Assembly (NCBI GenBank): GCA_002279355.1
Contig: NCBV01000012.1
Span: 116,224 to 180,223, forward strand
Source: Acidiphilium sp. 37-60-79
GTDB lineage: Bacteria > Pseudomonadota > Alphaproteobacteria > Acetobacterales > Acetobacteraceae
Length of the DNA: 64,000 nt
Reading direction: 5' to 3'
Shown here one piece after another: positions 45,025-54,253 of the stretch. Under the pieces are notes generated by a model that saw nothing but the letters and a program-made list of their open reading frames with translations, was not told the DNA's origin and did not search any database. Position numbers and translations under genes: made by a program. Position 1 is the stretch's first letter. Each line of letters starts with the position of its first letter.

Positions 45025-48000
45025 ATGGTCGGCACGGCGACTGAAATTTTGCGTGGCGTGGCGGCAGCGCCGCCAGCTTGGGCTGTGTTTGATCCGGTTT
45101 GGTATTGCCAGACCTACCCCGAAGCCGCTGCTTCCGGCACTGACGCGAAAACCGAGGCGCTTGATTATTATCTGGCAGTCGGCGCTGCGGCGGGCCATAG
45201 CCCATCGCTCTATTTCGATGAAAATTTTTACCGACGCACCTATCCCGATGTCGCAGCTTTGATCGCGCAAGGTGACTATCGGTCCGGCTTTGATCATTAT
45301 TGTCAGTGCGGCTATCGGCAATTTTCGCCGCATTTATTGTTCGATGATGGTCATTACGCGACGCTGTATGAAGACATGACCATCGAGAATTTGGAGCGGC
45401 ATCAATGCTATGGCCGCTATGATCATTGGCTGAAATCAGGGCAATTCGAGAATCGCCAGGCCCATTTTCTGTTCGATCCCGCATTTTATCGGGCCCGTGC
45501 CGAAGAGGCGGGTGCCGACCCTGCCCAAATTCAGCGCTTAGGCGCTTACGGATTTTATCTGCACGCGTTAGCCGAAGGCTCGGTCTTTGCGCATCTGCCG
45601 CCGTCGATCTATTTTGATCCGGCTTGGTATGTCGAGACCTATCCGCCAGCACGCGAGGCGCTCGCGCAAGGCAGAGTTGGTTCGGCGCTGGAGCATTACC
45701 TTAGCTTGCCAATCGCGGGCGGTTATGACCCGGTGCCGGAATTCGCTGAGCATTTTTATCTGGAAACCTATCCGGATATCCGGCTTGCCGTTGAAGCCGG
45801 GCATTTGCGCTCCGGCTACCGGCATTTCATTCAGCACGGCGCCTTTGAGTTGCGCCGCCCGCGTGTCGATATCGATTTATTGTACTATCGTGATGTTAAT
45901 CCACGGGTCGTGCATGATCTCACTAGTGGGCGGGTGCGCGATGCGTTTGCGCATTTGCGAAGCATCGGTTTGCCATTGCAGTTGGCCTACTGCCCGCCCG
46001 AGCGCGCACCGGAATTATCGGAGGCGACCGGAAAAACCTTGTTCTCGCTCCGGGCGCGCAATCAGATTGCTATTTTTGCCCGCAATATTCTTGATTTTTC
46101 GCTGAATAGGCAGGAACCGGTGGTCAGTGTGGTCATGGTCTTGTTCAATCAATTCGAGCTAACGATGCAAGCGCTGGCCTCGGTGCGCCAGAATTTTGCC
46201 GGCCCGATCGAATTGATCCTCGTTGATAACGCATCGACCGATGACACGGCACGGATCGCCACCTATGTGCAGGGCGCGATTTTATTGCGCAATGCACGGA
46301 ATCTCGGCTTTGTGCTCGGCTGCAATCAGGCCTTTGCGCGGGTGCGCGCTCCGGCTGTGTTGTTGCTCAATAACGATGTCGAATTGGGCTATGGCGCCAT
46401 CGCCAAGGCGTTAGCCAGGCTATCGAGCGATCCGAAAATTGCCTCGGTCGGCGGCAAAATCCTGCGCAGCCATGGGCGGTTGCAAGAGGCGGGGTCGATC
46501 ATCTGGCAGGATGGCACCACCACCGGCTATTTGCGCGATGAGCCAGCGTTGCTGCCGGCGGCGAATTTTGTCCGGGATGTCGATTATTGTTCCGGGGTCT
46601 TTCTGCTCTGCCGCGCCGACATTTTACGCGATCTTGGCGGTTTTGATCCTGATTACGCGCCAGCCTATTACGAGGAGGTTGATTTATCGGTGCGGTTCCT
46701 GCGCGCTGGTTATCGTAACGTTTATGATCCCAGTGTCATTGTGCATCATCTGGAATTCGGCTCGGCCCGCAATGCGCAGGACTCGATGGCGATGATGCGG
46801 CAAAATCGGGCGCTGTTCCGCACCAAGCAGGCGGCGTTTTTGGCCGCTCAACCCCCGATGGTCAAGGGCGCTCGAGCAGCGGCTTCATTGCGCGCCCGCA
46901 GTCGGGGTGACGCGGGGCGGCGCCTTTTGTACCTTGAGGATACCGTGCCAGTGCGCCGCCTTGGCTCAGGTTTTGTCCGTGCGAATGACGCGCTCCATGC
47001 GATTGTTGCGGCGGGGTGGCAGGTGTCGGTGTTGCCGGTGAACGGCACGCGGCAGGATTTGATGAGCATTCTGGGTGATGCGCCTGATCATGTCGAAATT
47101 CTCTATGATCAGACAATCCTAACGCTGCCGCAGCTGCTCACCGAACGGGCAGGCTATTACGATGCGATCTGGATTTCACGCACGCATAATCTTGACCGAA
47201 CATTGCCGATTTTCCGTGCGGCGGGCATCGATCCGACCACAACGCCGTTTATCCTCGATACCGAGGCGATCGAGGCGGCGCGAGCTGCCGAACACGCGGC
47301 CATGCGCGGCGAGGAATTTGATTTTGATACAGCTTTGGCAGCAGAATTCTCCAATGCCAGACTTTGTCGCGCCGTTACCGCGGTGAATCAGGCGGAGGCT
47401 GATCTGCTGAGCGCACGCGGTATCGCGCATGTCTCGGTGTTGGGCACCATCGGGCCGGTGCGCCCCACGCCGCGCAGTTTTGACCAACGGGCCGGGCTTT
47501 TGTTCGTTGCAAGTATGCACCAAGAAGACAGCCCCAACCTCGATGCGCTGCGCTGGTATGCCGAGCAAATCTTGCCGGCGTTAGAAACAATCATGGGGGA
47601 TCAAACGCCAATCCTCTCCGTGGTGGGCTATCGCGCACCGGAGCTTGATTTGAGTGAATTTTCAGCGCGCCCGCATATCAAACTGCTCGGTGCCATCGAT
47701 GATTTGCTGCCTGTTTACAATACGCATCGTCTGGTGGTCGCGCCGACCCGGTTTGCGGCAGGCACACCCTATAAAATTTACGAGGCGGCGGGTTTTGGGG
47801 TGCCGTGCGTGGTGACGGCTTTGCTGGCGCGTCAGTTGGGCTGGCAGGATGGCGTTGAACTGGTCGCCGTGAAGGTGGGTGACGCCGCAGAATTTGCCGC
47901 CCGCATCGCGATACTTTATCAATCCGCCGCGCAATGGTTTGCTCTGCGTGAGGCTGCTCTGGCGCGGCTTTCGGTGGAAAATAATGCAACACTCTTTCAA

Positions 48001-48060
48001 CAAGCCGTGCGCCGCGTGCTGATGCATGCCAGCGCATCAAAACCAGGGGGAATCGGATGA
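45025..48060 (+). CDS. Large multidomain glycosyltransferase (repeat region, GT2, GT4-like)
   Basis: 1011 residues from ATG 45025 (GAGG 6 bp upstream); ATG 45013 is possible, but earlier starts lie in the phasin terminator. Residues 15-340 hold about five degenerate repeats of a Tyr-rich unit (FDPVWYCQTYPEAA, FDENFYRRTYPDVA, FDPAWYVETYPPAR, AEHFYLETYPDIR). Residues 365-600 are a GT2 domain (VSVVMVLFNQFELTMQAL, LVDNASTDDTAR, LLLNNDVELG, FDPDYAPAYYEEVDL). The C-terminal part has a GT1/GT4-like fold (LLFVASMHQEDSPNLDALRW, PTRFAAGTPYKIYEAAGFGVPCVVT). Likely surface polysaccharide or protein glycosylation; acceptor unknown. Overlaps the next gene by ATGA. Confidence 0.85.
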   Translation: MVGTATEILRGVAAAPPAWAVFDPVWYCQTYPEAAASGTDAKTEALDYYLAVGAAAGHSPSLYFDENFYRRTYPDVAALIAQGDYRSGFDHYCQCGYRQFSPHLLFDDGHYATLYEDMTIENLERHQCYGRYDHWLKSGQFENRQAHFLFDPAFYRARAEEAGADPAQIQRLGAYGFYLHALAEGSVFAHLPPSIYFDPAWYVETYPPAREALAQGRVGSALEHYLSLPIAGGYDPVPEFAEHFYLETYPDIRLAVEAGHLRSGYRHFIQHGAFELRRPRVDIDLLYYRDVNPRVVHDLTSGRVRDAFAHLRSIGLPLQLAYCPPERAPELSEATGKTLFSLRARNQIAIFARNILDFSLNRQEPVVSVVMVLFNQFELTMQALASVRQNFAGPIELILVDNASTDDTARIATYVQGAILLRNARNLGFVLGCNQAFARVRAPAVLLLNNDVELGYGAIAKALARLSSDPKIASVGGKILRSHGRLQEAGSIIWQDGTTTGYLRDEPALLPAANFVRDVDYCSGVFLLCRADILRDLGGFDPDYAPAYYEEVDLSVRFLRAGYRNVYDPSVIVHHLEFGSARNAQDSMAMMRQNRALFRTKQAAFLAAQPPMVKGARAAASLRARSRGDAGRRLLYLEDTVPVRRLGSGFVRANDALHAIVAAGWQVSVLPVNGTRQDLMSILGDAPDHVEILYDQTILTLPQLLTERAGYYDAIWISRTHNLDRTLPIFRAAGIDPTTTPFILDTEAIEAARAAEHAAMRGEEFDFDTALAAEFSNARLCRAVTAVNQAEADLLSARGIAHVSVLGTIGPVRPTPRSFDQRAGLLFVASMHQEDSPNLDALRWYAEQILPALETIMGDQTPILSVVGYRAPELDLSEFSARPHIKLLGAIDDLLPVYNTHRLVVAPTRFAAGTPYKIYEAAGFGVPCVVTALLARQLGWQDGVELVAVKVGDAAEFAARIAILYQSAAQWFALREAALARLSVENNATLFQQAVRRVLMHASASKPGGIG

Positions 48061-49549
48061 CATTGGAAACAGCGACGTCAAACGCCGGATCATTGCCAGC
48101 GTTGCTTGCCGCCCATCATGGCCTGCGCGCGATTGGCGCGCCGGGTGAAGCGTGGCTCGATGGCGCGGGATTGCAAATTTTAGCGGGTACGACCGCGACC
48201 GGGTTGAACGCCCATGGCATCGGCCGGGGGGATCGGGTCGCGCTGGTGCTCCCCAACGGCCCGTGCGCAGCAACAGCGTTTTTGGCAGTGGCGAGTTGTG
48301 CCTCGGCCGCGCCGCTGAACCCTGCCTATAAAGCAAGCGAGTTTGAATTCTACCTCGGTGATTTGCAGCCCCGCGCCATCATCATTTCCGAAGCTGAGGC
48401 GGGTCCGGTGCTGGATGTTGCGGCATCATTGGCGATCAAGCTGATTATACTCCGCCCGGTTAATGGCGGTTCAGCTGGACAATTCATCTTGGATTTCTCA
48501 GCGATCGCACCAGCGCAAGCGCGGTCGCCGGGTTTGGCGCAGGCGAGCGATGAGGCGCTGGTGCTGCACACATCCGGCACCACCGCACGCCCGAAAATCG
48601 TGCCTTTGAGCCAGGCCAATCTGGCCGCGTCAGCCCGCCATATCGCGACGAGTCTCGCGTTAGGGCCGGATGATATTTGTCTGAACGTCATGCCGTTATT
48701 TCATATTCATGGCTTGGTGGCGGCATGTTTGGCATCGCTCGCGGGGCAGGGCAGTGTGAGTTGCACGCCCGGTTTCAATGCGTTCAAATTTTTTGGTTGG
48801 CTCGATCAGGTCAAACCAAGCTGGTACACGGCGGTGCCGACCATGCATCAGGCGATTTTGCTGCGCGCCCGGGATGATGCACCTGCGCCCGTTGGCTTGC
48901 GCTTCATCCGCTCCTCCTCCGCCTCGCTCCCGCCGCAGGTGATGGCAGCGCTTGAGCAAAAATTTGCCTGCCCGGTGATCGAAGCCTATGGGATGACCGA
49001 GGCGGCGCATCAAATGGCGTCCAACCGCCTGCCGCCCGGTGCGCGCAAGCCCGGTTCGGTCGGGGTTGCGGCTGGACCAGAAATCGCCATTCGCGGCGCT
49101 GATGGATTTGTCGGCGTCGGCCAAACCGGCGAGGTGGTCATCCGTGGTCCAAATGTCACGGCTGGCTATGCCAATAACCCGACCGCGAATGACGGCGCGT
49201 TTATCGATGGTTGGTTCCGCACCGGCGATGAAGGCATGTTAGATGCCGATGGTTATTTGTTTCTCACCGGCCGGCTCAAGGAAATGATCAATCGGGGTGG
49301 CGAAAAAATCAGCCCGCTGGAAATTGATGTGCGATCGCCCATCCGGTGCTCGGCGAAGAGGTCGCGGCGGTGGTGGTGCTGCGCGAGGGCATGGCGGCGA
49401 GCCCGTTGGACTTGCGCGAATTTCTCGCGGGCAAGCTCGCACCGTTCAAAGTGCCCCGGCAAATCGTGATCAGCGCGGCGATCCCGAAAGGTGCCACCGG
49501 CAAGGTTCAGCGCATCGGCATGGCGCAACGCTTGGGCATGGAGGCCTAA
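48057..49549 (+). pseudogene. AMP-dependent acyl-CoA synthetase, frameshifted near the C terminus
   Basis: The first frame (48057-49469) has the adenylation core: LHTSGTTARPKIVPLSQ (P-loop), YGMTEAAHQMASN, FRTGDEGMLDADGYLFLTGRLKEMINRGGEKISPLEID. At about 49329 it turns into unrelated Arg/Trp/Cys-rich sequence. The correct C terminus continues in another frame from about 49331 (AIAHPVLGEEVAAVVVL ... PKGATGKVQRIGMAQRL) to 49549, with the catalytic A10 Lys in PKGATGK. About 15 residues seem missing at the junction. If real, the encoded enzyme lacks its C-terminal lid and should not complete thioester formation. It starts inside the glycosyltransferase stop (ATGA). Confidence 0.85.
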
Positions 49550-49550
49550 C

Positions 49551-50510
49551 ATGCCCTCGATTTGCATTTTCGGAGCAGGTGCCATTGGCGGGATGATGGC
49601 GGCCCGGCTTGAACGGGCCGGCGTGCAAACCGCCATCGTCGCGCGCGGCCCGCATCGTGCGGCCATCGAGGCGCGCGGATTGGTGCTGCGCGACGCAACG
49701 GGCGAGCACGTCACCCATCCCCGCGTGGGGGACGCGGCGTCGTTCGGGGTGCAGGACTATGTGCTGATCACGCTCAAGGCCCAGGGGATTGAGCCAGCCT
49801 TGCCGCAACTGGCACCGCTGATCGGGCCGCACACCGTCATCGTTGCGGCGGTTAATGGCGTGCCCTGGTGGTATGGCTATGGGCTGCAAGCACCGTTTGC
49901 TGATCGCCGGGTCCATGCGGTCGATCCGACCGGCGCGGTATGGGCGGCCTTGCCGCCATCCCAGGTGCTTGGCTGTGTGGTGTATCCAGCGGCGGAAATC
50001 GCTGAACCCGGGGTGATCGCGCATAGCTATGGGGATCGGTTTGTGCTCGGCGAGCCGGATGGATCGCGCAGCGAACGCGCCGATATCTTGGCTAGATTGT
50101 TAGTCACCGCAGGACTGAAAGCGCCGGTGCGGCCACGCATTCGCGATGATATTTGGGTCAAGCTGTGGGGCAATATGGCGTTTAACCCGATCAGCGCACT
50201 AACTGGCGCCACGCTTGATGTGATCACCGGCGATGCGGGGACACGCGGTGTGGCGGCGGCGATGATGGCCGAAGGGCAAGCGGTGGCGGAGCGCTTGGGC
50301 GTGCGTTTCGCCATCGGCATCGACCAGCGCATCGCCGGCGCCGCTGAGGTGGGGGCGCATAAAACCTCGATGTTGCAAGATTTGGAACGCGGACGCCCGA
50401 TTGAAATCGAAGCGTTGCTCGGCGCGGTGGTGGAAATGGCCGGTTGGGTCGATGTGCCAATGCCGATCAGCAGCGCGATATTAGCGCTGGTGCGCCAGCG
50501 TGCCAGCTAA
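49551..50510 (+). CDS. 2-dehydropantoate 2-reductase-like protein
   Basis: 319 residues from ATG 49551, which directly follows the ligase reading frame with GGAGG upstream. ICIFGAGAIGGMMAARLERAG is the NADP-binding GxGxxG fold; DDIWVKLWGNMAFNPISALTG carries the Lys/Asn catalytic region, and HKTSMLQDLERGRPIEIEALLG the C-terminal one. PanE makes pantoate for CoA; several paralogues in this family act on other 2-oxoacids, so the exact substrate is unsure. The stop codon lies in a 17-bp tandem repeat. Confidence 0.85.
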   Translation: MPSICIFGAGAIGGMMAARLERAGVQTAIVARGPHRAAIEARGLVLRDATGEHVTHPRVGDAASFGVQDYVLITLKAQGIEPALPQLAPLIGPHTVIVAAVNGVPWWYGYGLQAPFADRRVHAVDPTGAVWAALPPSQVLGCVVYPAAEIAEPGVIAHSYGDRFVLGEPDGSRSERADILARLLVTAGLKAPVRPRIRDDIWVKLWGNMAFNPISALTGATLDVITGDAGTRGVAAAMMAEGQAVAERLGVRFAIGIDQRIAGAAEVGAHKTSMLQDLERGRPIEIEALLGAVVEMAGWVDVPMPISSAILALVRQRAS

Positions 50511-50545
50511 CCCAGCGTGCCAGCTAACCCAGCATGCCAGCTAAC
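50495..50545. repeat. Three 17-bp tandem repeats spanning a stop codon
   Basis: Units CCAGCGTGCCAGCTAAC at 50495 and 50512 are identical; the third (50529) differs at one base. Unit 1 encodes the last residues and the TAA of the reductase gene, and the others follow it. Confidence 0.9.
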
Positions 50546-50587
50546 AAGGTGCAGCGTGCGCCGAACGCTGATTATGGTAGGATATAG

Positions 50588-51571
50588 ATGTCGATAGGCG
50601 ATAATTCTGATCAAATGCCGAACGCGGCAACCCTATCAGGGCCGGTTTTGGTCAGTGGCGCCGCGGGATTCGTCGGCCGGGCGGTCACTCAGGCGCTGGG
50701 TGCGGCGGGCTGTTCGGTGGTGGTGGCGCTGCGCCGGTCGGGTGCGGCTTTGCCGGGTGCAGCGCGGGCGATTGATGCGGGAGATTTGGCGGCGCCAGCG
50801 CCTGCTTTATCGGCGGCGATGCGCGGTGTCTCGGTCGTGGTGCATGCGGCGGGCTTGGCTCACCGCACCGGTGTTGATCCGGCGGCGTTGGCGGCGGCGA
50901 ATGTGACGGCGGCGGCGCGGGTGGCGGAAATTGCCGCTGCACGCGGCGCCAAACGGTTCATTCTGGTCTCCTCGGCGGCGGTGCATGGCAAGGCGCCCGA
51001 TGGCGTGGTGACCGAAGCCTCCGAGCCCGATCCGGATGATGCCTATGCGGCGAGCAAGCTCGAAGGCGAGCAGGCGGTTCAGCGTGTGTTGGCGGGCACC
51101 GGCACCGAATTGGTCATTATCCGCCCCTGCGCGGTGGTGGGGCCGGGCTGCGCGGGCAATATTCCCCGCCTAGTGCGCCTGATCGCACGGTCGCACCTCT
51201 TGCCGTTTGGCGCGATTGGTAATCAGCGGAGTTTTATCGCGATCGAGGATCTTGCCGCACTAATCGTCGCGGCGGCGCAGTCAAAACAACCCGTGCCGGA
51301 AATCGTCTTGGCGGCGCATCCCGAGCCAATCGCCACCCCGGATTTGATCCGGGCGTTGGCCCAAGGGCTGGAGCGACGCTTGTTTCTGGCGCCAGTGCCC
51401 GCCTCATGGCTGGGTCTTGCCGCACGCGCAGCAAACCAAGGGCCAGCTTGGCGCAGCTTTGCCGGCTCGTTCCGCGCTCATCCAATTTTGGCACAGCAAC
51501 GCCTTGGTTTTACCGCACAAATTCCGCTGGAGGCGGCGTTCGCGGCGACCGCACGGACAATGGTATTATAA
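50588..51571 (+). CDS. NAD-dependent epimerase/dehydratase
   Basis: 327 residues of the extended SDR family: GAAGFVGRAVTQALG at the start, VSVVVHAAGLAHRT, FILVSSAAVHG and the active-site YxxxK as AYAASKLEGEQAV, then RPCAVVGPGC and RSFIAIEDLAALIV. Similar proteins act as UDP-sugar 4-epimerases in O-antigen or capsule loci. The sugar is not known. It follows the reductase by 77 bp and may belong with the glycosyltransferase upstream. Confidence 0.82.
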   Translation: MSIGDNSDQMPNAATLSGPVLVSGAAGFVGRAVTQALGAAGCSVVVALRRSGAALPGAARAIDAGDLAAPAPALSAAMRGVSVVVHAAGLAHRTGVDPAALAAANVTAAARVAEIAAARGAKRFILVSSAAVHGKAPDGVVTEASEPDPDDAYAASKLEGEQAVQRVLAGTGTELVIIRPCAVVGPGCAGNIPRLVRLIARSHLLPFGAIGNQRSFIAIEDLAALIVAAAQSKQPVPEIVLAAHPEPIATPDLIRALAQGLERRLFLAPVPASWLGLAARAANQGPAWRSFAGSFRAHPILAQQRLGFTAQIPLEAAFAATARTMVL

Positions 51572-51575
51572 TACC
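51562..51575. promoter_or_regulatory. 14-bp palindrome overlapping the epimerase stop
   Basis: GGTATTATAATACC is perfectly symmetric, covers the TAA stop (51569-51571) and lies 15 bp before the -35 box of the rplM promoter. Possible operator; no known regulator is implied. Confidence 0.35.
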
Positions 51576-51589
51576 GCATCCCAGATCTC

Positions 51590-51618
51590 TTGACTATAGA
51601 AGCAGATTCACGCATAGC
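51590..51618 (+). promoter_or_regulatory. Probable sigma-70 promoter of rplM-rpsI
   Basis: TTGACT (51590-51595), a 17-bp spacer and CATAGC (51613-51618), about 35 bp before rplM. The -35 is strong, the -10 weak. Confidence 0.5.
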
Positions 51619-51652
51619 CCGACGCGAGACATAATCTGTTGATGAGGTTCCG

Positions 51653-52120
51653 ATGTTAAAGACCACAATATCGCTGAAACCGTCCGAGGTTCAGCGAAAC
51701 TGGGTGCTGATCGATGCCGAAGGGCTGGTGCTGGGCCGGTTGGCGGCACTGATCGCCACACGTCTGCGCGGCAAGCACAAGCCGCAATTCACCCCGCATG
51801 TCGATTGCGGCGACCATATCGTTGTGGTCAATGCCGAAAAAGTGCGCGTGACCGGCAAAAAGCTCGATCAAGACGTGTTTTATTACCACACCGGCTATCC
51901 GGGTGGCATTAAGGGCCGCACGCTGGGTCAGCGTCTGGCCGGCGCGCACCCTGAGCGGGTGATCGAAAAGGCGGTCGAGCGGATGATTACCCGCGGCCCG
52001 CTGCAGCGCCAGCAAATGAAGAATTTGCATATTTACGCTGGTGCCGCGCACCCGCATACCGCACAGCAGCCGGTGACGTTGGATGTCGGCGCGCTTAACC
52101 GCAAGAATCGGAGGGTTTGA
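51653..52120 (+). CDS. rplM: 50S ribosomal protein L13
   Basis: 155 residues, full length. Family sequence: [90 protein letters not shown] and [12 protein letters not shown]13 is an early-assembling large-subunit protein. It is followed 2 bp later by rpsI, the usual pairing. Confidence 0.98.
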   Translation: MLKTTISLKPSEVQRNWVLIDAEGLVLGRLAALIATRLRGKHKPQFTPHVDCGDHIVVVNAEKVRVTGKKLDQDVFYYHTGYPGGIKGRTLGQRLAGAHPERVIEKAVERMITRGPLQRQQMKNLHIYAGAAHPHTAQQPVTLDVGALNRKNRRV

Positions 52121-52122
52121 GT

Positions 52123-52608
52123 ATGTCGGGGACCGCAACGCTCGCCGATCTGAAATCGGTGGTCACCACTGAAACGACAGCCCCGGCAACCGGGCCGAAA
52201 TATGAAGTCAAGCGCGACGCGCTCGGCCGCTCCTACGCCACTGGCCGCCGCAAGGATGCCGTCGCGCGGGTATGGATCAAGCCGGGCAAGGGCGAAATCA
52301 TCATCAATGGCCGCAAAGCCGCGCAATATTTTGCGCGTCCGGTGCTGCGCATGTTGATCACCCAGCCCTTCCTGGTCGCGGACCGTTACAACCAGTTCGA
52401 CGTGATGGCGACCGTCACCGGCGGTGGACTATCCGGCCAAGCCGGCGCTGTGCGGCACGGCATTTCGCGCGCGCTGACCTATTACGAGCCGGATTTGCGT
52501 GGCATTCTGAAAGTCGCCGGGTTCCTAACCCGCGATCCGCGCACCGTCGAGCGCAAAAAATACGGCAAGGCGAAAGCCCGCCGGAGCTTCCAGTTCAGCA
52601 AGCGCTGA
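52123..52608 (+). CDS. rpsI: 30S ribosomal protein S9
   Basis: 161 residues including an about 30-residue acidic/Thr-rich N-terminal extension common in alphaproteobacteria. The S9 core is [65 protein letters not shown], and the end RRSFQFSKR contacts P-site tRNA. GGAGGG precedes ATG 52123. A terminator follows. Confidence 0.98.
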   Translation: MSGTATLADLKSVVTTETTAPATGPKYEVKRDALGRSYATGRRKDAVARVWIKPGKGEIIINGRKAAQYFARPVLRMLITQPFLVADRYNQFDVMATVTGGGLSGQAGAVRHGISRALTYYEPDLRGILKVAGFLTRDPRTVERKKYGKAKARRSFQFSKR

Positions 52609-52636
52609 TTTGTTCAGCGATTGCGCAACACCAAGC

Positions 52637-52666
52637 AACCCCGGGCCTGAGGTCCGGGGTTTTTTG
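52637..52666 (+). terminator. Rho-independent terminator after rpsI
   Basis: AACCCCGG (52637-52644) pairs with CCGGGGTT (52654-52661), followed by a T-run. It separates rplM-rpsI from the convergent paa operon. Confidence 0.92.
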
Positions 52667-52701
52667 TTAGCCGCGCCGATTTCAATCCGAAATCACGCCG
52701 G

Positions 52702-53778
52702 TCACAGCGCGTCGTAATCAACCACAACGCCCGGACCATCAATGCGCGCCTGACATGATAAAACAAAGCCCGCTTTGATTTCCCAATCGGCGAGCGAATA
52801 ATTCAACGCCATCGTCGCGTGACCCTCAAGAATGCGCGCACGGCAGGTAGCGCACATGCCGCCTTTGCAGGCATAGGGCAGGTCGAGCCCGGCGCGCAGT
52901 GCCGCGTCAAGGATGGTTTCCTCAGGGCCAATCGGAATCGTGTGCCGCTTGCCGTCGGCGATCAAAGCGACAATCGCATCGCCGGTTGCCGGTGCGGGCG
53001 AAAATACCGGTCTGGGGCGCGGGGTGCCGCCATGGCTCGCGATAAAGCGCTCGATATGAATAGCATCGGCGCCAACCCCATGCGCGTGGGCGGTCTGCGC
53101 CACAATATCGATCATCGGCTCCGGGCCGCAGATAAATAAATCATCGATCCGGCCGGGGACCGCGCGGGTCAGCAGGCTGGCGATCCGTTCGGCGTCCAGA
53201 CGGCCATGCAAGATCGGAATATCCTGCTCCTCACGCGACAGGATATTTAACAATGAGAACCGGCCCAGATGTCGATTTTTCAGCGATTCCAGCGTTTCGC
53301 GGAACATGATCTCCTCGGTGGTGCGATTGGCATAAAACAAGGTGCAGCGACTCGCCGGCTCGCGGCCCAGCACACTGCGCAAAACCGAGAGCACCGGCGT
53401 GATGCCTGATCCCGCCACGAAAGCGACCAAATTGCGCGCCCGCGCCGGGTCCGGCGTGAGACCAAACCGGCCCGTGGGCGTCATCACCTCAATCACATCG
53501 CCGATTTGGGCTTGATCGCAAAGATAGCTCGACATCACGCCATCCGCGACCCGCTTCACCGCGATGCGCAATTCAGCATCCTCAGGCGCGGCACAAATCG
53601 AGTAAGCGCGCCTCTGTTCGGCGCCGTCAATCACCTGGCGCAGCGTCAAATATTGCCCCGGCGTGAATTGATAGCGGGCGCGCAGCGCGTCCGGCACGTC
53701 AAAGCGGAGCGAAACCGCATTTTTGGCCTCTGGTGTGATGGCGCTGATGGTGAGCGGATGAAAACGCGGCGAAGCCAT
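52702..53778 (-). CDS. paaE: Phenylacetyl-CoA epoxidase reductase subunit PaaE
   Basis: 358 residues from ATG 53778. A ferredoxin-reductase module (FAD: RRAYSICAAPED; NAD: VAFVAGSGITPVLSVLRSVL, LFICGPEPMI) and a C-terminal plant-type [2Fe-2S] domain with CKGGMCATCRA and a fourth Cys in FVLSCQARI. PaaE passes electrons from NADPH to the PaaAC di-iron oxygenase. Upstream sequence in the same frame (to 53925) overlaps paaD and is not part of it. Last gene of paaABCDE. Confidence 0.93.
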   Translation of the reverse strand: MASPRFHPLTISAITPEAKNAVSLRFDVPDALRARYQFTPGQYLTLRQVIDGAEQRRAYSICAAPEDAELRIAVKRVADGVMSSYLCDQAQIGDVIEVMTPTGRFGLTPDPARARNLVAFVAGSGITPVLSVLRSVLGREPASRCTLFYANRTTEEIMFRETLESLKNRHLGRFSLLNILSREEQDIPILHGRLDAERIASLLTRAVPGRIDDLFICGPEPMIDIVAQTAHAHGVGADAIHIERFIASHGGTPRPRPVFSPAPATGDAIVALIADGKRHTIPIGPEETILDAALRAGLDLPYACKGGMCATCRARILEGHATMALNYSLADWEIKAGFVLSCQARIDGPGVVVDYDAL

Positions 53779-53788
53779 CAGACGGCGA

Positions 53789-54253
53789 TCAATGGCATTT
53801 GAAATGATCGAACGGTTCGCGGCAGGTGATGCAGCGCCAGAGCGACTTGCACGGCGTGGAGCCAAAAGCGGCGATCTGCTCAACCGCGCTGGACCCGCAG
53901 AGCGGGCAATGCGGGGCCTGCCCACGGTGCGGCGGCGCGATGCCTTCTGCGCGCAATTTCTCCAGCGTCGCGGCGCTGAGCGTATCGGTGGTCCAGGCGG
54001 GGCTGTGGATCAGGCGCACGGCCACGGCCGAAAATCCAGCATCGCGGAGAGCCGTTTCGATATCACCCTTGATCATTTCAGTCGCCGGACAGCCCGAATA
54101 GGTGGGCGTGATGCTCACGGTGATCACGCCCTCCATCAATTCCACGCTGCGCAGAATACCCAGCTCTGCGATGGTGAGTGCCGGGATTTCAGGATCGGGC
54201 AGGGCCGATGCGATGGCCCAGGCCGTTTCTTGCGCGGTGGTTTCATTCACCAT
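53789..54253 (-). CDS. paaD: Phenylacetyl-CoA epoxidase accessory protein PaaD
   Basis: 154 residues. A DUF59/MIP18 domain (LPDPEIPALTIAELGILRSVEL, ITPTYSGCPATEMIKGDIETAL) followed by a zinc-finger-like tail (CPLCGSS ... CKSLWRCITCREPFDHFKCH). PaaD is thought to aid iron-sulfur or di-iron centre assembly in the epoxidase. ATG 54253 overlaps the end of paaC by 7 bp. Confidence 0.93.
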   Translation of the reverse strand: MVNETTAQETAWAIASALPDPEIPALTIAELGILRSVELMEGVITVSITPTYSGCPATEMIKGDIETALRDAGFSAVAVRLIHSPAWTTDTLSAATLEKLRAEGIAPPHRGQAPHCPLCGSSAVEQIAAFGSTPCKSLWRCITCREPFDHFKCH

